Source: VYFG01 sp965203365 (lineage in GTDB: Bacteria; Pseudomonadota; Gammaproteobacteria; Arenicellales; Poriferihabitantaceae). Taken from it: DNA of 64,000 nt. Position 1 is the stretch's first letter; every line of letters starts with the position of its first letter. The position numbers and the translations under genes are program-made. The notes below the pieces were generated by a model that worked only from the letters and a program-made list of their open reading frames with translations, made no database searches and was not told where the DNA came from. This document shows positions 46,338-54,706 of the stretch, in pieces. The stretch is from NCBI GenBank assembly GCA_965203365.1, contig OZ241878.1:2170001-2234000 (forward strand). The letters are read 5' to 3'.

Positions 46338-47366
46338 TCATTTGCCCGCTAGGCGGAACCCTTCACGCAACAAATGGACCATCTCATTCAACGCCTGATC
46401 ACTGCGTTGCGCCATTTCCTTCTGTCTTTCACTGATGTCCCGCAACTGCTCCAACATCTGACGACTAGTCTGCGCATTCTCATCCAACTTGTCGGGGGGA
46501 TTGCTCTCAACCCATTGTTGGATTGAGGATTGCAGTTGCTCCGCGGAATCGGCATAGGCTCGCTGGCTCTGGTCAAAGTGCCGCATGATTTCAGTCGCGC
46601 CGCGAATACTCTCTGAATAATCCATCGTCACCTTATCCTGGGCCGACTCAAGGTGGGGCAACAAGGTGGTAGCGGTCACCTCTTCCACCCGGCTGATCAG
46701 ATAAGTCTGGGTATCGGTCAGTTTGATGTAGAAGTACCCGAAAATCAGGTAGGCCAAAATCGCCGACATGGTGGTGGAAAGGGCGGTGGACATGCCGTAG
46801 ATCATGGTGCTCATGCCACCGGCTCCCTGTGACCCTTGTAGCCCACCCTGGATGATACTGGAAGCGCCGAGCAGGGCAATGGACAAAGAGACGATCGTTC
46901 CGAACACTCCGGTCAACACGAGAACACTCTGAACGAACTTAAGATAGCTGTTGCGACTGGATTCAACCGCATGCAACGTCGCGGCCAAGGCATTGTGGTT
47001 GATTCGTGCCTGTTGGCGATTGAGCCGGAACAAGGTGATATACCGCTCCGCAATCATGCACTGTCGCTCGATTCCTTTCAGCGGCTCATCGTTCTTGCGG
47101 AGGTTCACCAGGAATTTATTCAGCGCCGCTTCTTGATAGCGATACTCGAAAAAACGTGTCACGAGTTGCGCCAAACCACTGAGAAACAAGATGCCAATAC
47201 CGCCATTGATAACCCATCCGACCGCATTGACCTGGTTGTCAATGTAGATTTCCCGAAACAGATCCCATTGCCATACGGTCACACCAATCAAAACGGCCAT
47301 GGCCGAGGCCATCTGAACCAGTATGCTCTGCGTATAATTACTGGTAATCCGAATGGTAGAAGACAT
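46338..47366 (-). CDS. MotA/TolQ/ExbB/ZorA-like ion-channel subunit
   Basis: 342 residues from ATG 47366 (MSSTIRITSNYTQ). Four likely helices lie at about 15-35, 46-70, 142-168 (FVQSVLVLTGVFGTIVSLSI) and 188-216 (MIYGMSTALSTTMSAILAYL). The last two have the small-residue pattern of the MotA/TolQ channel core, including VFGTIVSLSIAL. A cytoplasmic helical tail of about 110 residues follows (coiled, Gln-rich). Paired with the MotB-like gene downstream, it would form a proton- or sodium-driven motor. No pal, tolA, tonB or flagellar gene is nearby. Confidence 0.75.
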   Translation of the reverse strand: MSSTIRITSNYTQSILVQMASAMAVLIGVTVWQWDLFREIYIDNQVNAVGWVINGGIGILFLSGLAQLVTRFFEYRYQEAALNKFLVNLRKNDEPLKGIERQCMIAERYITLFRLNRQQARINHNALAATLHAVESSRNSYLKFVQSVLVLTGVFGTIVSLSIALLGASSIIQGGLQGSQGAGGMSTMIYGMSTALSTTMSAILAYLIFGYFYIKLTDTQTYLISRVEEVTATTLLPHLESAQDKVTMDYSESIRGATEIMRHFDQSQRAYADSAEQLQSSIQQWVESNPPDKLDENAQTSRQMLEQLRDISERQKEMAQRSDQALNEMVHLLREGFRLAGK

Positions 47367-47945
47367 TGTTTGTCGATTCTCCTGCAAAGGCATGGCTATC
47401 TGGGGTAAATCACTTCAGACTGGATTCAAATCTCGGCACGGGTACATCGAAACCTCTTTCAGACAAACCGTGGCGAGCGGAAATACACCTCTTCATATCC
47501 GCAACCGGCCAGACGCCAACAGATATCCCCCCCACTGGCAATTGAGAATGTCTTACCATTTGCCCACGAATGATCTGGCCCGGGAAAGCAGGCGAACGGT
47601 AGCTATGAATCCATCTTCCATTGACAAAACGAATTATAGAGGTTCCCGCATTCTCTCACAATGTAGCGCAACAAGGCGGAGTCGGTCCACCGCACGACAG
47701 GGGAGCATACAGCTTGTCGGCGACCACCCTCTCGAGTGGCATACTTCCAAGCGGAAGAAAGCGGGCGTGATATCAACTAGTATTCAAAATACTCCTCCGC
47801 CCACATTGCGATCGACACCCCTTCCGGCTGCATTCCATTTTCATTGACTCCTCCCTGATTATGCAGGCCTTCCAGCCCATATACTGTGGTGAAGTGCACA
47901 GGCCAGTTCACCGCTATCTGATAGAGCTGCGACCCTCAGAGAGGC
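47367..47945. other. Intergenic region between mnmE and the motor pair
   Basis: About 580 bases with no supportable gene. It should hold the promoter of the motor operon (leftward). AT-rich stretches occur at 47560-47650. Short open frames are present on the plus strand but have no domain support. Confidence 0.35.
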
Positions 47946-49328
47946 CTACTTGCCGATACAGAACGAACCGAAGATTCGACCCAACAGGTCATCACTCGTC
48001 ACTTCGCCGGTAATTTCACCCAAATCCACCTGGGCCAATCGCAACTCCTCAGCCAACAGTTCACCGGCCTGCAGGTCTCGAAGGTGGGCAATCCCCAAGG
48101 CCAGGTGCCGGTGGGCCTTCTCCAGGGCATCCACATGCCGCTGACGGGCAATGTAACTGGTCGAATCCGCTTCCCGATATCCGGCAAATTCCTTGATCCG
48201 ATCCACCAGGCATTCCACACCCTCACCCGTCAACGCCGAAAGGTACACCTTTCCATCCCGGGTGCCGGGCAAATGTCCGGTCAGGTCAATCTTGTTGTAA
48301 ACCACGAGAACCTCCCCCGGCGACCGTTCTTCCTCATGACCACCCTCCCGGTGCATCGTTCGGTGATTCCTGACCTCCAACACTAGGTCGGCCTCACCTC
48401 TCGCCTGACGCGCCCGCCTGACCCCCTCGGCCTCAATGCTGTCGTCAGTTTCCCGCATACCGGCCGTGTCCACCAGGATCACCGGCAGTCCATCCAGGTC
48501 CAGGTACTGCTCCAGCACATCGCGGGTTGTGCCTGGAATAGGGCTGACGATCGCTCTTTGTTCCTTGAGCAAATAATTCAACAGGCTCGACTTGCCGGTA
48601 TTGGGGGCACCGCTGAGGACGACCCGAAGACCATCACGCAGCAACTGCCCTTGTCGCATGCCCTGCCGCAGATCCGAAAAAGCCCTCTCCAGTGCCTCCA
48701 GCCGCCGCAAAACCGCCTCGTCGGCCAGAAAATCGATTTCCTCCTCTGGAAAGTCAATGCTGGCTTCGACATATATCCTGAGGTCGGTGAGGCGATCCAC
48801 CAGTCTGTTGATCTGCTGCGACAATTCCCCCCGCAGTGCATTCATGGCCGAACGGGCCGCCGCCGCCGTACTGCTCTCGATGAGATCGGCCACCGCCTCT
48901 GCCTGGACCAGATCCAGTTGACCCGCCAGAAAGGCGCGCTCACTGAACTCTCCGGGCCGAGCCAGCCGCGCCCCCAGTTCCAGACATCTTCGGATCAGCA
49001 GTTGCACCACCACCGGGCTGCCATGTCCCTGCAGCTCCAGGATATCCTCACCGGTAAAACTGCCAAGAGCCGGAAAACGGATCGCCACGCCTTGGTCGAT
49101 CATATCGCCGGACGCGTCGCGAAATGCGGACAAACGGGCCAGTCTGGGCTCCGGCAATGTCCCGGTCAGTTGGCAGGCGATCTGCGGTACCAGAGGGCCC
49201 GACAGACGCACGATGGAAATCCCCCCTCGTCCCGGCGGTGTCGACAGGGCCACAATCGTATCTCCCTGTCGGTCACTTCCCGACTCAGGTGTTTTGGAAC
49301 TTTCGGGTAATGACGTATTGCTGCGCAA
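47946..49328 (-). CDS. mnmE: tRNA modification GTPase MnmE (TrmE)
   Basis: 460 residues from TTG 49328, which lies inside the yidC 3' end. No ATG exists near the conserved N terminus, and a GTG at 49253 would remove the first formyl-THF-domain strand. The N-terminal GDTIVALSTPPGRGGISIVR is complete. The G domain has GAPNTGKSSLLNYLL (G1), PGTTRDV (G2), DTAGMRETDD (G3) and YNKIDL (G4), and the C terminus is the invariant GRIFGSFCIGK with the catalytic Cys. It works with MnmG on wobble uridine modification. The 44-base overlap with yidC implies translational coupling. Confidence 0.95.
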   Translation of the reverse strand: MRSNTSLPESSKTPESGSDRQGDTIVALSTPPGRGGISIVRLSGPLVPQIACQLTGTLPEPRLARLSAFRDASGDMIDQGVAIRFPALGSFTGEDILELQGHGSPVVVQLLIRRCLELGARLARPGEFSERAFLAGQLDLVQAEAVADLIESSTAAAARSAMNALRGELSQQINRLVDRLTDLRIYVEASIDFPEEEIDFLADEAVLRRLEALERAFSDLRQGMRQGQLLRDGLRVVLSGAPNTGKSSLLNYLLKEQRAIVSPIPGTTRDVLEQYLDLDGLPVILVDTAGMRETDDSIEAEGVRRARQARGEADLVLEVRNHRTMHREGGHEEERSPGEVLVVYNKIDLTGHLPGTRDGKVYLSALTGEGVECLVDRIKEFAGYREADSTSYIARQRHVDALEKAHRHLALGIAHLRDLQAGELLAEELRLAQVDLGEITGEVTSDDLLGRIFGSFCIGK

Positions 49329-50976
49329 TGGACAACAGGTTGTTCACGACCCAGTATAGCACCAGACCGGCGGGGAACCAGAGAAAGAACACCGTAAAGA
49401 CAATCGGCAATGCGGTCATGATCTTTTTCTGGAGCGGATCCAGCGGCGCAGGATTGAGATACTGTTGTGCCAGCATGGACGCTCCCATCACAATCGGCAG
49501 GACATAATAGGGATCCGGCAAGGAAAGATCCCTGATCCAAAGTGCGAACGTCGCCTGTCGCAGTTCCACACTTTCCAGCAGCACCCAGTACAGGGCAATG
49601 AACACCGGAATCTGAACCAGAATCGGCAGACATCCTCCGGCGGGATTGACCTTTTCGGTCTTGTAGAGCTTCATCATTTCCTGCTGAAACTTCTGCTTGT
49701 CATCCCCGTAGCGTTCCTTCAGGGTCTGCAGTCTGGGCTGAAGCTTCTTCATTTTGGCCATGGACTTGTAACTAGCGGCTGACAGCGGATAGAAGATGAG
49801 CTTGACCAACACGGTCAACAGGATAATCGCCCATCCCCAGTTGCCGACAAAGGAGTGAATCTTGTCCAGCAACCAGAACAGGGGATCGGCGACCGGGGTC
49901 AGCCAGCCGTAATCCACCGTCAGGATAATCCCCTCCACCCCCAGAGCATTGAGCCGACTTTGTTCCTTGGGTCCGACGAAAAGCGAACTGCTGAGCACTC
50001 CCCGGGCTCCGGCCGGAATCCGTGTCGGTTCAGTTTGCTTGAAGCCAATCCGGTATTGAGGCAGGGAAGTCTCCCGGTTCACCCCGGAATACAACTGATA
50101 ACCGCTGGAATCTTGCGGTAGCCAGGCCCCCACGAAATAATGCTGCAGCATGGCCACCCATCCATCGGCGGTGGCCACACGCAACGGTCCATCCTCCATT
50201 TCACCGTAATCGATCTTGTCGAATTTTTCTTCGGCGGTATAGATGACAGCTCCATTGTAGCTGGGTAACCGGCCCAGTATCCCCATGGAGCCGGGCTGTT
50301 CCACTTCGGTCTGTTTCAACTGCCCGTAAAAAAAGCCGGTCCAATCTTCCGGGCTGAGGTTGTCAACCTCAAAATCCACATCAATGTGATAGCTGTTGCG
50401 GTGAAACGTGTAGATCTTGTGGTATCGCACACCATCCGGTGCGGTCCACTTCAGGACGACCCGAGTGGATTCATTTCCACCCAGTGTTACGTCATATCGA
50501 TCCGTGGTGTACTCCACATGATGGTGGGGGTATTCCCGATCCACCCCGATGAGACCACTTTGGGCGACATACAAGGCCGGCCGATCACGGTGCATCAGGA
50601 CAAAGGGATTGTCCGGTGTCTCGACACTCACGGGATGCTTCAGCAGTTCCATCCTGACCAGATCCCCACCCTGGGTATCAATCTGGGCACGGATGATATC
50701 GGTCTCGACATGGATCAAGCGCCCCGTGGCCACGATCCCTTCCTCGACCACGGGTGCGGCGGGAGTCGACACCTCTTCCACGGTCGGCGCTTCCGGCACA
50801 TCGTCACTACCCGGTCGTCTCGTTTCGGGATTCTGCCCCGCGCCGGGGGCAAGGTCCGAAGTGACGCCGGGTCCTCGATTGGCGTCGTAGTCCATCTGAA
50901 ACTGAAGCCATGATTGCCAGATCATCACCAGCACCAGTCCAAGGGCACCAAAGAGAATCAGTCGACGAAAGTCCAT
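49285..50976 (-). CDS. yidC: Membrane protein insertase YidC
   Basis: 563 residues from ATG 50976 (MDFRRLILFGALGLVLVMIW). An N-terminal anchor is followed by a large periplasmic beta domain (about 80-330) and the conserved five-helix insertase core: LDKIHSFVGNWGWAIILLTV, LKERYGDDKQKFQQEMMKLY with the substrate-groove Arg region, and CLPILVQIPVFIALYWVL. It inserts membrane proteins with or without SecYEG. The cluster order rpmH-rnpA-yidD-yidC-mnmE is conserved among gammaproteobacteria. Confidence 0.96.
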   Translation of the reverse strand: MDFRRLILFGALGLVLVMIWQSWLQFQMDYDANRGPGVTSDLAPGAGQNPETRRPGSDDVPEAPTVEEVSTPAAPVVEEGIVATGRLIHVETDIIRAQIDTQGGDLVRMELLKHPVSVETPDNPFVLMHRDRPALYVAQSGLIGVDREYPHHHVEYTTDRYDVTLGGNESTRVVLKWTAPDGVRYHKIYTFHRNSYHIDVDFEVDNLSPEDWTGFFYGQLKQTEVEQPGSMGILGRLPSYNGAVIYTAEEKFDKIDYGEMEDGPLRVATADGWVAMLQHYFVGAWLPQDSSGYQLYSGVNRETSLPQYRIGFKQTEPTRIPAGARGVLSSSLFVGPKEQSRLNALGVEGIILTVDYGWLTPVADPLFWLLDKIHSFVGNWGWAIILLTVLVKLIFYPLSAASYKSMAKMKKLQPRLQTLKERYGDDKQKFQQEMMKLYKTEKVNPAGGCLPILVQIPVFIALYWVLLESVELRQATFALWIRDLSLPDPYYVLPIVMGASMLAQQYLNPAPLDPLQKKIMTALPIVFTVFFLWFPAGLVLYWVVNNLLSIAQQYVITRKFQNT

Positions 50977-51016
50977 GGCAAGGATCAGAAGGTGATGGTG
51001 AGGTTCAGGGTTCTGA

Positions 51017-51265
51017 TCAGACGTTTTCCAGTTCCTGGCCGTCGGCTGGCTGGGTTCCGGGCACCGGGTCGAATCCACCCGGATGCAACGGATGACACTT
51101 CAGTATCCTGCATAGCGTGTACAGGCTGCCTCGAAGCGACCCATGCAGTCGAATGGCTTCCATGGCATAGCTGGAGCACACCGGATAAAAGCGACAATTC
51201 TGACCCAGGAGCGGACTCAGCAGCCACCGGTAGCCCTTGATCAGCAGGATCAGTAACCGCTGCAT
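51017..51265 (-). CDS. yidD: Membrane protein insertion efficiency factor YidD
   Basis: 82 residues from ATG 51265, one base after the rnpA stop (TGAGATG). The family block LIKGYRWLLSPLLGQNCRFY, then PVCSSYAMEAIRLHGSLRG and CHPLHPGGFDPVP is complete, including the three conserved Cys. It is a small amphipathic inner-membrane-associated protein helping YidC-dependent insertion. Longer upstream starts lie inside rnpA and are not used. Confidence 0.95.
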   Translation of the reverse strand: MQRLLILLIKGYRWLLSPLLGQNCRFYPVCSSYAMEAIRLHGSLRGSLYTLCRILKCHPLHPGGFDPVPGTQPADGQELENV

Positions 51266-51266
51266 C

Positions 51267-51626
51267 TCAACATGTCCATGAATGCAATGATATCCAATGA
51301 CGATCCAGGTCGCGACGCAACTCGGCCTGTCCCGCATCGGCGGCGAACGGTTTCGCCACGACCACGACATCCACCCCCGTTGAGCCTTCAGACGGTCGTT
51401 CCAAGGCCATTCGGAAGGACTCGCGAATGACGCGCTTGATTCGATTGCGTCTCACTGCGGATTTGCTGACCTTGTGGGAAACCGCCAAGCCAAGACGGTG
51501 AAACCCGAGTCCATTGGACAATCGGTAAAATGTAAAGTATCGGCTTCCACAACGGTTCCTGTGATCAAACACATCCCGATAATGCCGTGATGTGGTCATT
51601 CGGTGACGGCGCCTGAAATCCGCCAT
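51267..51626 (-). CDS. rnpA: Ribonuclease P protein component
   Basis: 119 residues from ATG 51626 (MADFRRRHRMTTSRHYRDVF). The RNA-binding signature RRNRIKRVIRESFR is intact, as is the strand RYFTFYRL, GLAVSHKVSKSAV. The protein binds the 5' leader of pre-tRNA together with the RNase P RNA. It follows rpmH after about 70 bases and is coupled to yidD. Extension to 51680 is possible but lacks conservation. Confidence 0.94.
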   Translation of the reverse strand: MADFRRRHRMTTSRHYRDVFDHRNRCGSRYFTFYRLSNGLGFHRLGLAVSHKVSKSAVRRNRIKRVIRESFRMALERPSEGSTGVDVVVVAKPFAADAGQAELRRDLDRHWISLHSWTC

Positions 51627-51697
51627 CGCGGGGACGAATGAAGGGAATTCAGTACTCAGAACGGCGGGGCGACCGGTCATCCATCGCCGACAGAATG

Positions 51698-51832
51698 CTA
51701 GGCACTGAGCTTAGTCCGGCCTCGCGCACGGCGCGCATTGATAATCGCCCGACCACCGCGGGTCCTCATCCGGGCACGGAAGCCGTGATTCCTCTTGCGT
51801 TTGATGACGCTGGGTTGAAATGTGCGCTTCAT
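51698..51832 (-). CDS. rpmH: 50S ribosomal protein L34
   Basis: A 44-codon gene. The ATG is at 51832 and the TAG at 51700-51698. The product begins MKRTFQPSVIKRKRNHGFRA and continues RMRTRGGRAIINARRARGR to LSA, a textbook L34. It lies just upstream of rnpA on the same strand and behind a good promoter. It is short enough to be missed by ordinary gene calling. The usual neighbour dnaA is not present on the other side. Confidence 0.97.
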   Translation of the reverse strand: MKRTFQPSVIKRKRNHGFRARMRTRGGRAIINARRARGRTKLSA

Positions 51833-51865
51833 GACGACGATTCAGGAGCATTCTTGGGGCGGCAG

Positions 51866-51894
51866 AATCTACCCTGTTTGGGAGGAAATTTCAA
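51866..51894 (-). promoter_or_regulatory. rpmH-rnpA operon promoter
   Basis: Reading leftward: TTGAAA (complement of 51889-51894), a 17-base spacer, TAGATT (complement of 51866-51871), about 34 bases before the rpmH ATG. This gives four or five matches in each hexamer with optimal spacing, suitable for a strong ribosomal-protein promoter. Confidence 0.6.
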
Positions 51895-52330
51895 TCATCA
51901 TTTGTGCGGCCTCGGTCACGGAACCGCAAGGTGTCACCCGGGATGTGTCCGATGGAGGGTGTTGGGTAGGTCGGTCGAGCGGCGGAAGCGAATCACCTGA
52001 CCATGGGTCGGTCGGCCTTTATGAAGACAAGAACCAATCCCCCCCAGCCTCTTTGTCGTTTCCTTCCAAGGCATCATCCCACCCGGCCTTGCCTGTCCGC
52101 CCGGCGAGATGAGGGCAATCAAGTCATCCCCTCCCAAGCATTTCCGACCATCCCGACGCCATGATCTACACAGGCATCGCACAGCTACCCCGATTTTGGG
52201 GTACGTCTGTTCTCAAATCCCCCTTACAATGTCGGTTCATTCCACTGTTCGAACCCACTCTGCCAGCAAGGTCCAGTGGCCACCGCCAAAGGCTCTGGTA
52301 CAGTCCTCACTCATACTTGGTAAGTCGCCG
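51895..52330. other. Region between rpmH and PPi-PFK, no oriC evident
   Basis: About 435 bases. In many gammaproteobacteria this side of rpmH holds dnaA and oriC. I searched by eye for clustered TTATCCACA-like DnaA boxes and found none. The region should contain the phosphofructokinase promoter. In-frame extension of the kinase to 52109 exists but has no conserved sequence. Confidence 0.4.
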
Positions 52331-53605
52331 ATGACCGAAATCCACACACCGAAAAATGCCTTTTATGCCCAGTCCGGGGGAGTAACGGCCGTGATCAATG
52401 CGTCCGCCGCCGGGGTGATTGAAACAGCGCGACAGCACAGCCACCAGATTCCCGCAGTCTATGCCGGACGAAATGGAATCATCGGTGCGTTGACAGAGGA
52501 TCTGATCGATACCTCCAAAGAACCGATCGCCAACATTCGCAAGCTGCGTTACACCCCTTCGGGGGCATTTGGTTCCTGTCGCTATAAACTCAAGAGTCTG
52601 GAAGAAAACCGCCGCGAATATGAACGTCTGATGGAAGTCTTCACAGCGCACAACATCGGATACTTCTTCTACAACGGCGGGGGCGACTCGGCCGATACCT
52701 GCCTCAAGATTTCCCAACTCTCCCAGGAACTCGGATTTCCAATCCAGGCGATCCATGTGCCCAAAACTGTCGATAACGATCTGCCGGTTACCGACAACTG
52801 CCCCGGTTTCGGTTCTGTGGCCAAATACATCGCCGTATCCACCCGGGAAGCCAGCCTTGATGTGGCTTCCATGTGCAAGACATCGACCAAGGTCTTTGTG
52901 CTGGAGGTGATGGGACGTCATGCCGGCTGGATTGCCGCGGCGGGGGGGCTGGCCAGCGACCCGCAGATCGATCTGCCGATCCTGATCCTGTTCCCAGAAG
53001 TGCCCTTCCACCGACACCAGTTCATGGCTGCCGTCCAACGCAAGATTCGTCAGTATGGCTATGTCTCGGTGGTTGTATCCGAGGGGGTCCGTGACCAACA
53101 CGGACAATTCCTGTCCGATCAAGGACGAGTGGACGCCTTCGGGCATGCGCAACTGGGGGGAGTGGCCCCCGTGATCGCCCAGATGATTCAAGAGGACACC
53201 GGCCTCAAGTTTCACTGGGGTGTTGCCGATTACCTGCAGCGGGCGGCCCGGCATATTGCGTCGGCGACCGATGTCGAGCAGGCATGGGGGTTGGGCAAGG
53301 CCGCCGTGGAACTGGCGCTTGAGGGCAAGAATTCCGTGATGCCCACGATCCGGCGAATCAGCAATCGCCCCTATCGTTGGGAAATCGGTTTGGCCCCGCT
53401 CAGCCAAGTGGCCAACATCGAAAAAAAGATGCCGGAACACTTTATCAGCGATGATGGTTTCGGCATCACACCCTCTTGCCGAGACTATCTCCAGCCCCTG
53501 ATCTTAGGGGAAGACTATCCGCCGTTTCGGGAGGGTCTGCCCGACTATGTGGCATTGCAACACACCCCGGTCAAAAGGAAACTGTCCGCTGACTTCCAAC
53601 CCTGA
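52331..53605 (+). CDS. pfp: Pyrophosphate-dependent 6-phosphofructokinase
   Basis: 424 residues from ATG 52331 (MTEIHTPKNAFYAQSGGVTA). PFK motifs are present, with the pyrophosphate-type changes. YNGGGDSADT at 115-123 has an Asp at the second key position, where ATP enzymes have Gly. PKTVDND at 144-150 has a Lys, where ATP enzymes have Gly. The reversible PPi enzyme phosphorylates fructose 6-phosphate and, in methylotrophs, also acts on sedoheptulose phosphates. This fits the one-carbon theme of the window. It is transcribed divergently from rpmH and converges on an ABC operon. Confidence 0.88.
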   Translation: MTEIHTPKNAFYAQSGGVTAVINASAAGVIETARQHSHQIPAVYAGRNGIIGALTEDLIDTSKEPIANIRKLRYTPSGAFGSCRYKLKSLEENRREYERLMEVFTAHNIGYFFYNGGGDSADTCLKISQLSQELGFPIQAIHVPKTVDNDLPVTDNCPGFGSVAKYIAVSTREASLDVASMCKTSTKVFVLEVMGRHAGWIAAAGGLASDPQIDLPILILFPEVPFHRHQFMAAVQRKIRQYGYVSVVVSEGVRDQHGQFLSDQGRVDAFGHAQLGGVAPVIAQMIQEDTGLKFHWGVADYLQRAARHIASATDVEQAWGLGKAAVELALEGKNSVMPTIRRISNRPYRWEIGLAPLSQVANIEKKMPEHFISDDGFGITPSCRDYLQPLILGEDYPPFREGLPDYVALQHTPVKRKLSADFQP

Positions 53606-53848
53606 CCCGATCCCGAAAAACGGGGCTGATGCCCACTTGGCGGTGCCAGTCCGACAGCCGAGGAGCCCCGGACAGACACCAACGAACCGCAAACCCCGTG
53701 ATCCGTCGTTAAAGGCTGTGTGCGCCTTGTCCTGCGACAGGAGATCGGCAACCTCGACATGGGCCATAACGTATGAACAGGCCAGAGAAAAAAAGAGAAT
53801 CCGGTCGAATACGCTGTCCGAATCGATCTCGTCATGTTTTTTACTGGC

Positions 53849-54706
53849 TTACATCAACTCGCCGGAAACCCCATGGCTGGACCTTTCCAACGAATGATCC
53901 ACCAGCAGGTTGACTCCGATAGTCAGCAAGCTGATCGCGGCCGCCGGATAGATGGCGGACAAATTACCCAAACGCAAACCATCGAGATTTTCTTTCACCA
54001 GACTGCCCCAATCCGCAGCGGGCGGCTGCACGCCGAGCCCCAGAAAACTGAGCGCCGACAGGAAGAGAACGGCAAAGGTAAAACGCAGGCCGAATTCGGC
54101 TGCCAATGGCGGCATCGCATTGGGCAGAATTTCGCGTAAGATGATCCACAGATCATTTTCCCCTCGCACCTTCGCTGCATCCACATATTCCATTGAGGCG
54201 ACTTCCATACCGATTGCGCGCGCCAGTCGAAACACGCGGGTCGCCTCTATAAGCCCCATCGTGCAGATTAGAATGAGGGTCGTGGAACCCAGACCAGCAA
54301 TCACGAGAAGCGCCATGATCAAAGGAGGGATAGCCATGAACAGATCGACGATCCGCCCCGTCACGATATCGGTTAAGCCGCCGCGTACAGCAGAATAAAG
54401 TCCCACCGATGTTCCCAGAGAAAACGCCAGAATAGTCGCTGCCACGGAAATCAGAATCGTTGTTTGTGCACCGACCAGAGTGCGCGATAGCATATCCCGC
54501 CCCAGCCTGTCCGTGCCCAGCCAGAATTCCGAACTGGGCGGCGCCCAGACCTGGTCACTAACCAGCTCGGCATGACCATAGGGCGCGAGCCACGGGCCAA
54601 ACAGTCCCAGAATGAGCGCAACGACAAGGGTGGCATATCCGAACCATCCGGCGGCACCGACCGCTTTCAGTTTTCCCGTCAATGACGAGACCGGCGAAAA
54701 AATCAA
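53849..54706 (-). CDS. ABC transporter permease, DppC/OppC type
   Basis: 285 residues, with six helices preceded by the DppC-type FWLGTDRLGRDMLSR motif. The ATPase-contacting EAA loop is EYVDAAKVRGENDLWIILRE followed by ILPNA. It is the last gene of the importer operon and overlaps the DppB-like gene by ATGA (54703-54706). The complex would sit in the inner membrane with the DppB-like subunit. The substrate may be a peptide, opine, glycoside or another small solute. Confidence 0.9.
   Translation of the reverse strand: MIFSPVSSLTGKLKAVGAAGWFGYATLVVALILGLFGPWLAPYGHAELVSDQVWAPPSSEFWLGTDRLGRDMLSRTLVGAQTTILISVAATILAFSLGTSVGLYSAVRGGLTDIVTGRIVDLFMAIPPLIMALLVIAGLGSTTLILICTMGLIEATRVFRLARAIGMEVASMEYVDAAKVRGENDLWIILREILPNAMPPLAAEFGLRFTFAVLFLSALSFLGLGVQPPAADWGSLVKENLDGLRLGNLSAIYPAAAISLLTIGVNLLVDHSLERSSHGVSGELM

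Noticed and set aside
44670..47366. Identification of the motor pair as a Zorya (ZorAB) defence system
   Set aside because: ZorC/D or ZorE are absent, the coiled coil is on the MotB-like rather than the MotA-like subunit, and the C terminus is not OmpA-like. The locus is in the conserved core, not a defence island.
47353..47847. 164-codon plus-strand open frame between mnmE and the motor pair
   Set aside because: It begins inside the MotA-like gene on the opposite strand, has no recognisable domain, and its composition is unlike neighbouring proteins.
51895..52330. oriC next to rpmH
   Set aside because: No cluster of DnaA-box-like nonamers and no dnaA gene; the flanking gene is a phosphofructokinase.
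52307..53440. 377-codon minus-strand open frame opposite PPi-PFK
   Set aside because: Antisense shadow of a conserved kinase.
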